64,000 nucleotides of DNA. It comes from Gnetum montanum. Lineage: Eukaryota; Streptophyta; Gnetopsida; Gnetales; Gnetaceae. The translations under genes and the position numbers were made by a program. The first letter of the stretch is position 1, and every line of letters begins with the position of its first letter. The notes under the pieces are model-generated. The model was not told the DNA's origin. It ran no database searches and saw only the letters and a list, made by a program, of their open reading frames with translations. The stretch lies in NCBI GenBank assembly GCA_015680685.1, contig MNCI01027083.1, positions 23,174 to 87,173 on the forward strand. The letters run 5' to 3'. Positions 12,259-22,426 of the stretch are shown here, one piece after another.

Positions 12259-14149
12259 AATTTGGTATCTTTAGCACATTATACATCCTTCATGTATTAT
12301 ACATGGACATTGCAAAGCATTCTGAAAAAATGTCATAGAATCATTCTAAGTTCCTTATTTTCTATGCTTATGAATGCATCTTTCCTTAAAAATTGTTAGA
12401 TGTTTATGTGATTATACATAACAAATATGGTGTTTTAATGGACATGAGAGGTGTTAATTTAAAATAATTTAAATTAAAATTTACTAAAATTTAGAATTAA
12501 CTTGCACATGAAAGGATAAAAATTAGGCATGAAAGTTTAGTATTCTCATAGGGTGATCCAAAATATATACACAATACTTAGAAAACATGTTTTACAAAGG
12601 ATGGCCTAGGGTATCTTGCATATAGACATGACTAATTTGAAAATAAGTCTAGATAAAAGAGGTGAAAGATTTATAAAAAATAGTAAAATGAGAGCCAAAG
12701 TTTAAAGAAAAGAAACTTAATAGAATCACAATCATAAGTTATAAGTTGTAATAATAGCATGATTAGCGATAACAATGGTGGTATTAGTAGTATACAACAA
12801 GTAGTAATTAAATAGAAATAGTGTGCAAGCAGCAACAAGTAGCAACAAGTAGTAGCAATGAGTAACCAATAATAAATGACTACATGAATGATGAGAATGG
12901 AGAGAAAGAAAAAGTACATGATATAGAGGAAACATGAGATGGAATAAGAGAATGAAGAGAGAAAAATAATTTATTGCTAAATTCTCCTTGACTTTAGAAT
13001 TACACTTAAAAGTTTTAATTCATTGCTTCAAATACTCTATCAAGTGATGAAAATAGAGCAACATACTTTCTTCCAACATTTTAATATATTTGTTAGAATA
13101 TTTAATCATGGGATCCTTTGTAGTTCCAAGTCATGAAAATTAAAATAATAATTTTTAAGGGGAAGATGAAAAGAAGAAAAAAGGAACTCTAATTTTGTGG
13201 TATCATTATAAACTCAAGGTATACTCACAATGAATCATGGTAGGACATGAGAAAGAATGAACTCAATACTTCCATAACCAGCTTAGATCCTTTCTAGCAC
13301 ATCTCAAAGGCCTCACACTAAGTCATTTTATTATAATTTATCATAAATTGCTAAACTATAAAGATAATTCAAAACATACACATCATTTTAAATAAATGCA
13401 ATCCAAAGGAAGATACTATGGTATCAACTCAACCTCTATGCTAACACCATAAAAAATGCAAGTAGTAAGGATTTCATTTTTTTAATTTAGTTAAAAAATG
13501 AAATACTTACAAGTGTTTCTAAAATATATCAAGTGCATTTAATAGGAACTAAGTGTTAAATTCTATCATCCTTTAAGTTTACTTCTATGACATGCACCTA
13601 TATGAATATGATTCATTATTTCATGGCTCAATTGCTACAATTTAAGAAATGATATTATAAATGTAGCAAGATGAAATGCATTCTACTCAAGTGCATATGA
13701 TGTGTTATGCATCATATATACATACATACATATAATAATAACTATAACATATTAAATTACTAATCTATTAGATATACACGTATAACATTATATAAATATG
13801 TTTAAGGTGGAATGCATTGAAGTTTTAAGCAAAATTATTACCTTAAAGGTTAGCTATTTTATAAACATTAGGTGCTATAACATTCATAACTTAATATGGT
13901 CTTGATCACATTGGTGAGCATGTGGTTTAAGAACCATTCTAACTAGAATGTCTTACTCTTTAATTAAACCTACTACTTTTAAATATCTAAGTTCAACATC
14001 CTAATGATCATAGGATTCAGCAACCAAGCCCTCATTCGGCCTGAGATAATCTAAGAAAAATTTCATAAGTGTGAATCTAAAGTTTGATGGATAATATAGG
14101 TTTTTATTCATGTAGTAACTTGTAGTGTTGGAGTTAATAGATATTTTTT
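12259..14149. other. AT-rich DNA, nothing recognised
   Basis: Contains low-complexity AAT/AGT-rich text at 12720-12880 and short ATACATACATA runs near 13720. The minus-strand open frames at 12671-12935 are leucine/tyrosine/serine-rich products of this simple sequence, not genes. Confidence 0.4.
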
Positions 14150-14850
14150 AGTAGATATGATTCCACTTTGCAACCATCTGCAAGCAGCAGGGAATTGAAT
14201 TATCAAAAGATCCGAAGAAGTTCCAGATTGGTAAAAGAGAAATTGATTTCCTAGGTGTTCAATTAAGAGAAGGAAAGATTTATATGCAACCACACATCTT
14301 GCAAAATATTTCATAGTTTCCAGATAAGTTGGAAAATAAGGATCAATGTCTAAGATTTCTTGGTTGTGTGAATTATGTCTCAAAACATATAGATAAATTT
14401 AGTGATAAAACCACAGAAATACGCTGGTGCAAGAATCAAATTACTTTTGTGTGGACTAAGAAAGCTTCTGATCAAGTTATTCAACTAAAGAAGGAATGGC
14501 AGAATTTACTGTCCTTGAATCCTATAATGAAAGGACCCTTTGTCCTTAATACAGATGCTAGTTTCGACGCTTGGGCTGTAGTGCTTCTAAGAAAAGGTTT
14601 GAAGAATCATGAAGAGATTTGTGCTTATGCATTAGGTAGTTTTCATAAACATGAGTTGAATTATTGCCTGTGGAAAAGGAAATTTTAGCCATAATTAGAG
14701 GATTAGAGAAGTTTCATATTTATCTTGTTGAAGGACCATTTATCCTTAGAACCGATTCTACTAATCTCGCCACTTTACTAGAGAGAAAAATTTCTCCATC
14801 ACCTAAGCTTCAATGCTTTGCATGGTGGCAATTCCTATTAGCATAGTATC
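14150..14850 (+). pseudogene. Endogenous pararetrovirus: RT C-terminal part and RNase H
   Basis: This is a fragment of the Caulimoviridae polymerase, which copies pregenomic RNA to DNA and degrades the RNA. The text begins after the catalytic YxDD box of RT, with a KREIDFLGVQL-type segment (FLG motif) near 14245. RNase H follows: LNTDAS near 14550 supplies the first catalytic Asp, EKEILAI near 14675 the Glu, and RTDSTNL near 14755 the second Asp. A frameshift near 14665 separates the first and second halves of RNase H. A stop lies at about 14846. The RT palm with YxDD is missing at the left edge. The family call is firm for an RT-RNase H; viral rather than gypsy origin rests on the linked protease, movement and coat domains. 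Confidence 0.75.
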
Positions 14851-15430
14851 AGTTCTCAATGGAAAGAATGGGAACCAGTGGATAATCCCCAAGAATGTAA
14901 TGAGGATTATTTTGCTATCCAATTAGCTTCAGATTTAGATGTATCAGAAAAGTCTGATGTTTCAGAATTTTCCACAGAATCAAAAGAAGAACCGGTCGAC
15001 AGAAACAATATGATGCAAGGTGTCGTGGATTTTAATATTTCTGATGAAGAATGATTTTCTAACATATCTCTTGGTGAAAATGAAGCCCTAGATCCAATCA
15101 TGGAAGAAACATGGGAAGATCTAGAAAAATGGATAGAAGACAAATCATATTTTTCTGAGATATCAGATCAAGAATGTAAATGGATACTGAAGATGTTGAC
15201 AAAGATCCAAGTGTATCATTAACATTGGGATGCAAGGAGATACTACCAAAGGCTGGCACACAAGAAGATTCATCGTTAGATGAAGATTTGCCTCCTAAAA
15301 TAGTTCAAAAGGTACCACAGTTCCTGATCACACCGTATCAAAAGAAGTTTCCTGTTCAGAAGGAAGTCAAGAAGGCAAGGATTTCAAAGAAAAAGGTACA
15401 TCCAGAACTACAACACCAGACTAAACATTT
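14850..15430 (+). pseudogene. Pararetrovirus acidic linker upstream of protease
   Basis: Two overlapping frames, about 14860-15160 and then 15180 onward, encode Glu/Asp/Ser-rich text (for example NPQECNEDYFAIQLASD and EETWEDLEKWIEDKS). It then becomes lysine-rich before the protease. One internal stop (TGA near 15052) and one frameshift near 15175 are visible. No non-coding gap and no primer site separate RNase H from this segment, which is odd because RNase H normally ends the polyprotein. Confidence 0.55.
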
Positions 15431-15800
15431 GTTATCTTTACATAGAGTATTGCTCATCCCTATTAAAGTTGTCGTTTATGGAGATAAAAAGTGGCATAAG
15501 TATCAAGCATTTACAGATACTGGTGCAACGCTGAATTTTTGTCATAAGGAAATTCTAGAGAAGTGGGAAGAAAACCCTAAGCCAGTCACATTGGAAACAA
15601 TGAATGGAACAAGAATTTTATCACACTTTGATTTTAATATTCCAATTTCACTTAATGATGAGTATGTAGGCACAACCAACTTTGTGCAAGTTTCAGAAAG
15701 TGGATTTGATATTGGTTTAGGAGAAATTTTATGGATAGTATAGGACCCTATACTATTGGACCAGACATGGTAGTTTGTTCCCCTCCACTTCAAGATCCAA
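15430..15800 (+). pseudogene. Pararetrovirus aspartic protease
   Basis: This is the retropepsin-like protease that matures the viral polyprotein. FTDTGATLNF (about 15510-15540) carries the D-T-G active-site triad. A downstream GFDIGLGEI segment (about 15702-15726) is the expected second half before RT. The upstream frame is open from 15180 (187 residues). A one-base frameshift at about 15726 moves the reading into the frame open at 15731-16189. Confidence 0.75.
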
Positions 15801-16189
15801 GACCTAAAATCATAATAGGCAGAATTCCAGCAGCTTTACAAAGGAATAAACATCCTCAAATGAGGCAGTTTCAGAAGAATCCAAGAATATTAGAAATTCT
15901 ATCTCAATATGAAATAGAAGAAATGGCAAGAGCTAAGTATAAACATTTACAACAACTAAAGAGAGCACATATCAATCTCAACACTGAAGAAAGTCAATTA
16001 GTGCCTTGTTTTGAATTATTACAAGAATGTTGTTGTGAACATCCCTTAGAATTTTGGGATAAAGATAGCCCTGTAGCTTATATTCCTATTGTACATAATA
16101 TTCTAGTTCAGAGTAAGCAGATCCTAATGAATCCTGTAGACACAGAAGAAATGGGATGCCAAGTTGAAGAATTCTTGAAGAAGGTTTGA
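15731..16189 (+). pseudogene. Pararetrovirus protease-RT linker
   Basis: An open stretch of 152 residues connects protease and RT. It contains a Lys/Gln-rich helix (EEMARAKYKHLQQLKRAH) and a cysteine cluster (LLQECCCEH), and ends in EEFLKK just before the RT fingers. It is terminated by TGA at 16187, where a frameshift leads into the RT frame. Confidence 0.55.
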
Positions 16190-16556
16190 TTAGACCCTCT
16201 CAGTCTAATTATTCATGTCCAAGTTTTATTGTCAAGAATCATGTTGAAATTAAACAAGGAAAAGCTAGAATGGTAATTAATTATATTCCTCTAAATGCTG
16301 TTACAATCGATGTGAAATGGCCTCTACCCAACAAAGAGAATCTGATTCAGAAAGTAGCAGAGAAATCATATTTTAGCAAATTTGATTGCAAAAGTGGTTA
16401 TCACCAAATCAAGATTTGTGAAGAAGATGTGCACAAAACTGTATTCAGTATGCCGCAAGGATTGTTCGAATGGATAGTCATGCCATTTGGATTGAAGAAT
16501 GCACCCTCTCAATTCTAGCACAGAATGGACATAGTATTTGGAAGGGTCAAGGACAC
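16186..16556 (+). pseudogene. Pararetrovirus RT, N-terminal part (fingers and first palm Asp)
   Basis: Readable RT motifs in order: IRPSQSNYSCPSFIV (fingers), ARMVINYIPLN, FSKFDCKSGYHQI with the first catalytic Asp, and MPFGLKNAPSQF. A stop (TAG, 16516-16518) follows. The same frame then shows RMDIVFGRVKDTIMYI up to about 16556, where RT text ends precisely at the YxDD position and movement-protein-like text begins. The missing palm centre is also missing from the other RT fragment at 14150. Confidence 0.8.
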
Positions 16557-16952
16557 AATTATGTACATTTGGGTCAGTTAGATATAATGGTAAGCCCAAA
16601 ATTCAATTATGACATAGGAGTAGAATATGTGGTAACTTTGCTTGATAGCAGAGTAATTGGTGACGGTATTAGTCAAGATCCAGAGATCGCTTGGGAGAAA
16701 GCAAAAATTTGTCAGTTTCAAGGAACATTGGATTCTGATGCTTTGTGTGCTATCCAACCAAATTATCAATTAGCTTTGGTTGATGATTATATAACTTTTG
16801 CTTTGCTGATTTGCATTGAAGTACATGGTGTGGAACTATTACCTGGTTCAGTCTATGCAGTTGTAGTAGCTAGAGGAACTTTCCAGTTATCAAATACTAT
16901 TTTGATGAATCACAAACTCAAATGGGAAGTTCAATTTCCAAAAGGAAGTTAG
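16556..16952 (+). pseudogene. Pararetrovirus movement-protein-like domain (30K family)
   Basis: The open frame reads VHLGQLDIMVSPKF, VVTLLDSRVIGDG, IQPNYQLALVDD and LLPGSVYAVVV. The order of an IHLG-type strand, an LLDxR box, an NY/D strand and a late G-S strand fits the 30K movement proteins of Caulimoviridae, which form plasmodesmal tubules. I base this on motif spacing only. The N-terminus is missing; the fusion to RT comes at about 16556. Ends at TAG 16950-16952. Confidence 0.55.
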
Positions 16953-17039
16953 CATTTTCTATAATGTGGAAGAAGTATTAAGACACCAGAATATATTCAA
17001 TCATTCCCAAAGATTCAACATTTATTACAAGATCAAGAG

Positions 17040-17611
17040 TTTAAAATGTATGCGAAGCCTAAGTTAATATGGAGCCAGTATCCAATGCAACAGTTTTGTA
17101 GATCTACGGTTATTACCCTTGAAGCAATTCCTTTAGTCTTACCACCGAGAAAGTTATCTAAAAAGGGAAGTTCTTCAAAGTCTCAAGAGGTACACTATAC
17201 AAATTTCAACATAGAATTAATATGTTCCAACTAGCTTCCTACAGACAAGTTGGAGACAGGAGACTATTAAGTGGTGGAAGATGGCCTCGTCAGGCTGCTT
17301 ATTCTATGATAGCTTCCAGACAAGATCCTCCTCCAATGCATGCAGACTATAGTTATTTCTTAGAACACTCCATCAGTAGTGGTACTGATCAGCAATCCAA
17401 AATTTTCTAGTTGAATTATCTCATCCATTGGACATCATATGCATCTCAGCATATTCAGAATGTCAAAGATCATTTAGAAATAATCGAAAGTTTTGTAGAT
17501 CGAGTTGAAGACCAAGTTGGAGAATTATCAAAGAAAATGACAAGACATCTTGCTACTTATGAGCAAATCCAGAAAGATCGAGAATCACTTGTCAGCAACA
17601 AAGGCAAGTGA
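17040..17611 (+). pseudogene. Pararetrovirus segment between movement and coat domains, with coiled coil
   Basis: Three short frames (17046-17234, 17222-17410, 17411-17611) follow one another with small shifts. The last encodes a heptad-rich helix (QNVKDHLEIIESFVDRVEDQ then LSKKMTRHLATYEQIQKDRE), suitable for a coiled coil like those of virion-associated or coat N-terminal regions. Function is inferred from position. Confidence 0.45.
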
Positions 17612-17619
17612 GCGAAGGT

Positions 17620-18583
17620 ACAATCAAGTTCCATGAGATTTTCACTCTCGAAAATCAAATGAAACTACCAAAAGTTTTTGCAAAAGCAACTAGTCCTCAT
17701 CCAAGTCCTCCTTGACAAGCTTGGCAAATAATCCAAGTTGATGCTCGAGATAAATCTTTGTTAGAAAATATGAAACGTCTTATGGCGGAGCAAAAAGGAA
17801 AGAAAGCTACAAAACCACAACCTTCTACACCTCAACAACCTGAAGATGACGATTTCAAGATTGCTAAATCTGAAGACATAAAATTAGAACCTAAATCTCC
17901 AAATATAACTTCTGAAGAATGTCAACAGTGCATCATGATGGCAAGGCGTCAACCAACTAGACCATGGCAATGACCTCCAATTAATCCACCGCCTGCATTT
18001 TCTACGTTCCAACAATGGTCAGCATCAACTATCCTAGTCATCGACATTGATTATCTACCACCTAAAGAGGTACTTCATACTCTTAGATTGTGGATAGATC
18101 AATTAAGAATTGCTATGAATATTTTGAATATTGATGAGAGAACCACTATAATTGGAGCATTCACGTGAGCTTCAGGAAAAATATATCATTGGTTGGAAAG
18201 TGCAACAACTGAGCAGCAAGAGCAAATTCTGCAAACAGGTTTACAAGGAGTCTTTGTGGCTTTAGTTACTGAGTTTACTGTTGATTTTATCTTCAAAATT
18301 AAGATTTAAGGATAAGCTATTGCTTAGTCAAAGAAAGTTGAATGATTTAAGGTATTTTGAGTAGTTCAGTGTTGAATATGGAAATGAAGTGTATCGCCTA
18401 GCGTTACACAGAGATCAAATGACCAATCATTTATATTTGGGAAGCTTACCTACTAAATTAGGTCAAATGGTTTTATATAAAGCTATGGAAAAGGATATAG
18501 ATTTAAGTTTAACATATTTTACAAATGTTGTACATATGGTTAGGCAAGAGTTGCAATTTTCTTGTTATAATGTATCTCTATAA
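17620..18583 (+). pseudogene. Pararetrovirus coat protein
   Basis: A charged, Pro/Gln/Glu-rich lead (17758-17973, e.g. KPQPSTPQQPEDDD) precedes the capsid core. The core reads EVLHTLRLWIDQLRIAMNIL near 18070, KIYHWLESATTEQ near 18180, and an open end at 18389-18583 (NHLYLGSLPTKLGQMVLYKA). The arrangement resembles badnavirus/gag capsid cores. Several stops and a frameshift near 18300 are visible. Confidence 0.55.
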
Positions 18584-18599
18584 AGATTGTCACCTAGTG

Positions 18600-18853
18600 C
18601 TAAAGTTTGCTAGAATCTAGATGGAATAGATTCATTCGGACCTCCAGCCCAAGCTCCCTCAAAACATCCAAAAAGAAGGTTTATTCACAAGAAAGGATAT
18701 CCAAGGTACGCCAAAAGAAGATGGTCAGCCAAGTGCTCTTTTAAGCCTAGTAGAAGAAGATTTTTCACCAGAAGAAGAAGTGGTCCAGTCAGAAAGAAAT
18801 CTGTCACCTGCTACACTTGTAAGTGATAAGGTCATTACGCTTATGAATGTCCC
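18600..18853 (+). pseudogene. Coat-protein basic tail and CCHC zinc knuckle
   Basis: An Arg/Lys-rich tract (SKHPKRRFIHKK, then PSRRRFFTRRRSGP) leads to a nucleic-acid-binding knuckle of the form C-x2-C-x4-H-x4-C, with cysteine codons starting at 18809. Two of the x4 positions are adjacent stops (TGA TAA at 18824-18829), so the knuckle is broken. Confidence 0.7.
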
Positions 18854-18939
18854 GACAAGCGAACTAAGGAGAATGGAAGGTTAAAAACTTTCTTTGAAGC
18901 ATATCCAAAATGGTATCAAAGCATTGTTCGAAGAAGGAG

Positions 18940-19165
18940 AATAGCCTCAAAGTGAGCTTTGTAGAGCAAGTGACTGCATCTACGATCCAAAATGGCCACA
19001 TTGGCACAAAGCTAAAGGATCATGCTGGTATGCCTTGGAATGGCATGCAGAAAGATTGAAAGAAGACAGCATCATGATACTTGCTGAAACCCTGATTGAA
19101 CGAGGACATAGGTACTTAAATCCTCATAGCTTTGGAGCTTTATATTGGGATTTAATGTAAGAACC
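18940..19165 (+). pseudogene. Unrecognised viral region after the zinc knuckle
   Basis: An open stretch rich in Trp/His (DPKWPHWHKAKG, then LEWHAERLKED and NPHSFGALYWDLM) ends at a TAA. It follows the knuckle without a large gap, so it is likely part of the viral polyprotein. I do not recognise the domain. Confidence 0.4.
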
Positions 19166-19208
19166 TGTATAAAAAAGAGTTTCTATTTGTTCATAGTATT
19201 ATTGGTAA

Positions 19209-19583
19209 ATGGGTACGTGTTATGTATCAACTCCTAATCTAATGCCTAGAGAAGTTCCTAGAACTAAGATGTTATTTAGAAGTGCTTCAGTTTTATGTTT
19301 ATGTCCTAAACCCAATGAATCCCTCATGGAATGTCCTACTCAAAACCCTATTGTTTTTGAGATAGCTGAATTACTCGATAAAGAATTCGAAAGCCAAATA
19401 AATCCTCTACCATCTCAACTCCCTCTTACCCAAATTGAAATGTATGATAAATTTGGACGTTGTTATTTATATCCTCCTGATCTTCCATCTACCTCAACCT
19501 TCATCCCTGTTATCTCAGACTCTAATGAAGATCCAAGTCCCTTTGAAGAAGAAGATTTGCTAAATATATGCTATAGGAATTAG
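19209..19583 (+). CDS. Unrecognised ORF, 124 aa, pararetrovirus-linked
   Basis: One of the longest uninterrupted frames in the viral block, from ATG to TAG. It is Pro/Leu/Ser-rich with an acidic end (SNEDPSPFEEEDLLNI). Its last 25 bases lie inside the left arm of the palindrome. It may be the end of the viral polyprotein or a small separate ORF. No homology recognised. Confidence 0.4.
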   Translation: MGTCYVSTPNLMPREVPRTKMLFRSASVLCLCPKPNESLMECPTQNPIVFEIAELLDKEFESQINPLPSQLPLTQIEMYDKFGRCYLYPPDLPSTSTFIPVISDSNEDPSPFEEEDLLNICYRN

Positions 19584-20085
19584 CTGGGAGTAAGTCCGAT
19601 CGCTAAAGGCTCCATCTTGAGAGCGCCGAGGAGAGTGCGCATAGTTGATGTTGAGCTGTAGTGTCATATCATGGATTTCATGTGGCCTATTGAGTCCTCT
19701 GGATCATGTATTATATAGAAGTTGTTACATTTCAACAACCCTTCTAAATTTCATTATAATCTTAAACAAGCCCTATGCATGCTAGCCGTGGCTCGAGGAG
19801 TCACACCCCAAAATGGTATCGGAGAATTTTGGGGTGTGACTCCTCGAGCCATGGCTAGCATGCGCAGGGCTTATCTAAGATTATAATGAAACTTAGTAGG
19901 GTTGTCAAAATGCAACAACTTCTGCAGACTACACAATCTGGAGGACTCAGCAGGCCACATCAAATCCATGATATGACACTGCAACTGAACATCAACTATG
20001 TGCACTCTCCTCAGTGCTCTCAGGACGGAGCCTTCAATGATCGGACTTACTCCCAGCTGATTCCTATGGCGTATATTTAGCAGAA
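19559..20085. repeat. Large palindrome with a primer-site-like loop
   Basis: The left arm (about 19559-19814) and right arm (about 19826-20085) are inverted copies along roughly 255 bp with scattered mismatches. For example, GGGAGTAAGTCCGATC pairs with GATCGGACTTACTCCC, and GGAGTCACACCCCAAAAT pairs with ATTTTGGGGTGTGACTCC. The 11-base loop (19815-19825) is GGTATCGGAGA. With the preceding T it reads TGGTATCGGAGA, two changes from the tRNA-iMet primer site TGGTATCAGAGC. A plus-strand open frame at 19886-20080 is a by-product of the right arm. Confidence 0.9.
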
Positions 20086-20371
20086 CTTCTTAGCTTAGGC
20101 AGGGGCCTGACTAGGCAACACCTAATCAAGAGACAAATATGTGCAAACCAGGCAACTCACGGAAGCACAACTCAAGATAATTCTTAAGACCTTGCAGCGA
20201 AGTAGTCGTAAAGCATCAAAGCAATAGCAGCTAAATAGTAGGTTAGAGCAACTAGAAAAACAATTAAGCAAAAGATGATGCAAAATATTTCACAATCATA
20301 ATCCATGGTATATTATGCTGGAACATTACAATGGACTTGCAGACTTGCAGACTAGTAGATGACTATATATC

Positions 20372-20692
20372 TTAGTGACTTGCCCATATTTCAATATCTT
20401 CTTCTATAAATAAAGGTAGAAATATAGGGCGAATTCCTTTTTCCTTAATATCTAAAATTGCTTTTGTTTGCTTAATAGAAGTAGACATCCTAGCTGAGAA
20501 TGTATTAGCAAGCTTATAAATAGCATCTTTAGGGATTTGCGGGAAAGCAACATCTTTATGCTCACCTTGCATAATGGAATTTTTCTTTTTCATAGCTTCG
20601 ACAAAGGGTATAATCTCCTTTTGCTGTTTAGACAATTCATATTTTTCTTGAACTTCTTCAATTTGAGTACTGTTAGATCTAAACATGAACAA
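20372..20692 (-). pseudogene. Minus-strand ORF, 106 aa, probably virus-derived
   Basis: A lysine/glutamate-rich protein with IEEVQEKYELSKQQKE and a hydrophobic end (PIFLPLFIEEDIEIW). It reads toward the palindrome, i.e. in the orientation expected for a second viral copy placed head-to-head. The frame upstream (20723-20956) is probably the same gene interrupted by a stop at about 20721. Not matched to a known viral protein. Confidence 0.4.
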
Positions 20693-20722
20693 TCTATGAT
20701 AGAATTCTCCTTCTTCTTCTAA

Positions 20723-20956
20723 TTATTCATTTAGATATTGTAGATATTCATTATTATCTGCTTCTTCAGAGCTTACTTCCATAAAAATATCATCTTCTTC
20801 ATCTTCTAATTGTTGTCTAATCTGCATCTGTAAGATTTGCTCTTGAAACCTTCTATTCTCTTCTTCCTGAATTAAACTTTTAGTATATTCATCATATACT
20901 GGATTACTTATATCAGTACAGAATCTACTATGGGTTTCAGTAGCCAGTTCAAGCAA
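20723..20956 (-). pseudogene. Minus-strand acidic coiled-coil ORF, 77 aa, probably virus-derived
   Basis: A Gln/Glu-rich helix (EEENRRFQEQILQMQIRQQ) is followed by an acidic segment (EDEEDDIFMEVSSEEAD). It runs directly into the frame at 20692-20372. Inference: the 5' part of one broken gene. Function unknown. Confidence 0.4.
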
Positions 20957-20959
20957 TCT

Positions 20960-21030
20960 TCAGTCTTACAAAACATCCAGAAGAAGTTCCACTTTGAGCT
21001 CTTTCAAAACATCCAAAAAGAAGGTTTTCA
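20960..21030 (+). pseudogene. Stray copy of the coat basic-tail motif at the virus edge
   Basis: AAACATCCAAAAAGAAGGTT occurs here (about 21006) and at about 18664, both in the context coding SKHPKRRF on the plus strand. It marks a third viral fragment and the right edge of the virus block. Confidence 0.55.
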
Positions 21031-21600
21031 ACCATATAACCCATTTCACCTTTTCATGTCCATACCATGGATTATCTTTAATCATCTTTTTAATTTTTCA
21101 TAGAAGATTATGGCAAGCCATTACCTTGTGGATAGTATTTTGTAACACATTTAATTACAACTCTATTATTTATTATGCATTCTATGAATTTAGTTGAAAT
21201 GTAGGTAAGAACATTATCAACTATTAAGACATATGGATGTTTACATCAAGTGATGACAACTTCTTCAAGAAACCTAATAAATTTACATGACATAGAACCT
21301 TTAATAGCTCTAACTTCTAGCCAACATGTAGTATAATCCATTATTGTTAAGATGAATTTGTGTTAACCTGATGATGATGGCTTAATAGCTCTAATAAAGT
21401 TAAGAATTCATTGTAAAAATGGTCAAACCTCAATGATCAATTGTACATGAACTAAAATTTTAATATATCTACCCTTAAATATTTTGTGTTGTGCACATGT
21501 TTTCATTGTATTTTATGCATTAGTGAGCATAGTAGGCAAATAATGCCAACTTTCATGATTTTATAAATTAAGAAAAGATAGCGTAAATGTTCTTCAATAT
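20990..21600 (-). pseudogene. Ty3/gypsy integrase remains (element 4)
   Basis: On the minus strand, broken integrase text can be followed: ILTIMDYTTCWLEVRA with the first catalytic Asp, a LIVDN stretch with the second Asp, YISTKF, then KYYPQGNGLP, after which a stop replaces the expected catalytic Glu region. The N-terminal zinc region near 21540 is barely legible. Stops and frameshifts throughout. This is the host DNA into which LTR C was inserted. Confidence 0.6.
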
Positions 21601-21633
21601 GTAAACATTTTATTACATCATTGACTTATTCCT

Positions 21634-21648
21634 TGTCTAAACACCTAA
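21634..21648 (-). repeat. Terminal bases of LTR C, cut off by the nested element
   Basis: TGTCTAAACACCTAA ends in CCTAA, the target duplication of the element that starts at 21649. The rest of this LTR resumes at 61664 (CCTAA then GTAGATCCTATG). The exact terminus at 21634 is tentative. Confidence 0.45.
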
Positions 21649-22426
21649 TGAGAGATGAGTAGATCCTATGCCCAACTATATGAATCACAAGCATTTATGC
21701 ATGATCCAGTTAAATTTCAAGGACTTCTAGGTTTGTACATACATTGGTCTAGGAGGTGAATCAACTATTGTAATCATTGTCTTCCTAGGTACACTTGTGA
21801 GTACAAGGGTATGGTTAAGTGTGATTGAGGCATATGATTTTTATCATTTTTATCATTTTATGTTCTAAGTCACCTAAGAATAAAGAATAAATAAAAAGAT
21901 AATTAATTAAACTAGTTAATAATTAACTAATCATAACATAAGCATCCATACCCACTTTTCATACACATTCTAAACATGTATAGTGCTACTGGGTTACCAA
22001 AAATTAAGCATTACTAGGATTAATAGGTGTTACATGTATGCTTGAACTAATCGTACTTATGTTTACTATGTAATTTATTTTCATGAATTACTTTAATTAC
22101 TTAAAAATATTTAAGGAAATTGCTTAAAATATTAAATGCATAAAGAAGATTATTAATCTAACCCAAGTGTTGCAAAGTTTGATCAAAAATCTCATCTTTA
22201 TTGCCACATACGCTAAAGTGCTCAAGTTCAACAATGTTTAAATAAAGATTAGTACACTTTTTGACTTCTACTATGGGAACTTAGAAAATATTCTAACTAT
22301 TGGGAATAAAAACTGCAAGAACTTCATTACAACTATGAGACTTGATGTCATATATGCAATAGAAGATGCATATTTATAGGCAAAAACAAGGTGCCCCATT
22401 GATGGGTACATGTCAAAAAGTCAAAC
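21649..22426 (-). repeat. 3' LTR of element 3, truncated
   Basis: Aligns along its length with 60409-61190 (shared CTAGGAGGTGAATCAACT, GTGAGTACAAGGGTATGG, and the ATTTTTATC repeats). It stops at 22426, where the pol-less element begins. The remaining 475 bp or so of the LTR does not reappear on the far side at 48187. A TATA box (CTATAAATA, minus) lies at 22371-22379. Confidence 0.75.

Noticed and set aside
12671-12935. Two overlapping minus-strand frames rich in Leu/Tyr/Ser
   Set aside because: Products of AAT/AGT simple sequence; no start context or homology.
19886-20080. 64-residue plus-strand frame in the right palindrome arm
   Set aside because: It is the reverse complement of the left arm and overlaps it base for base; no independent coding signal.
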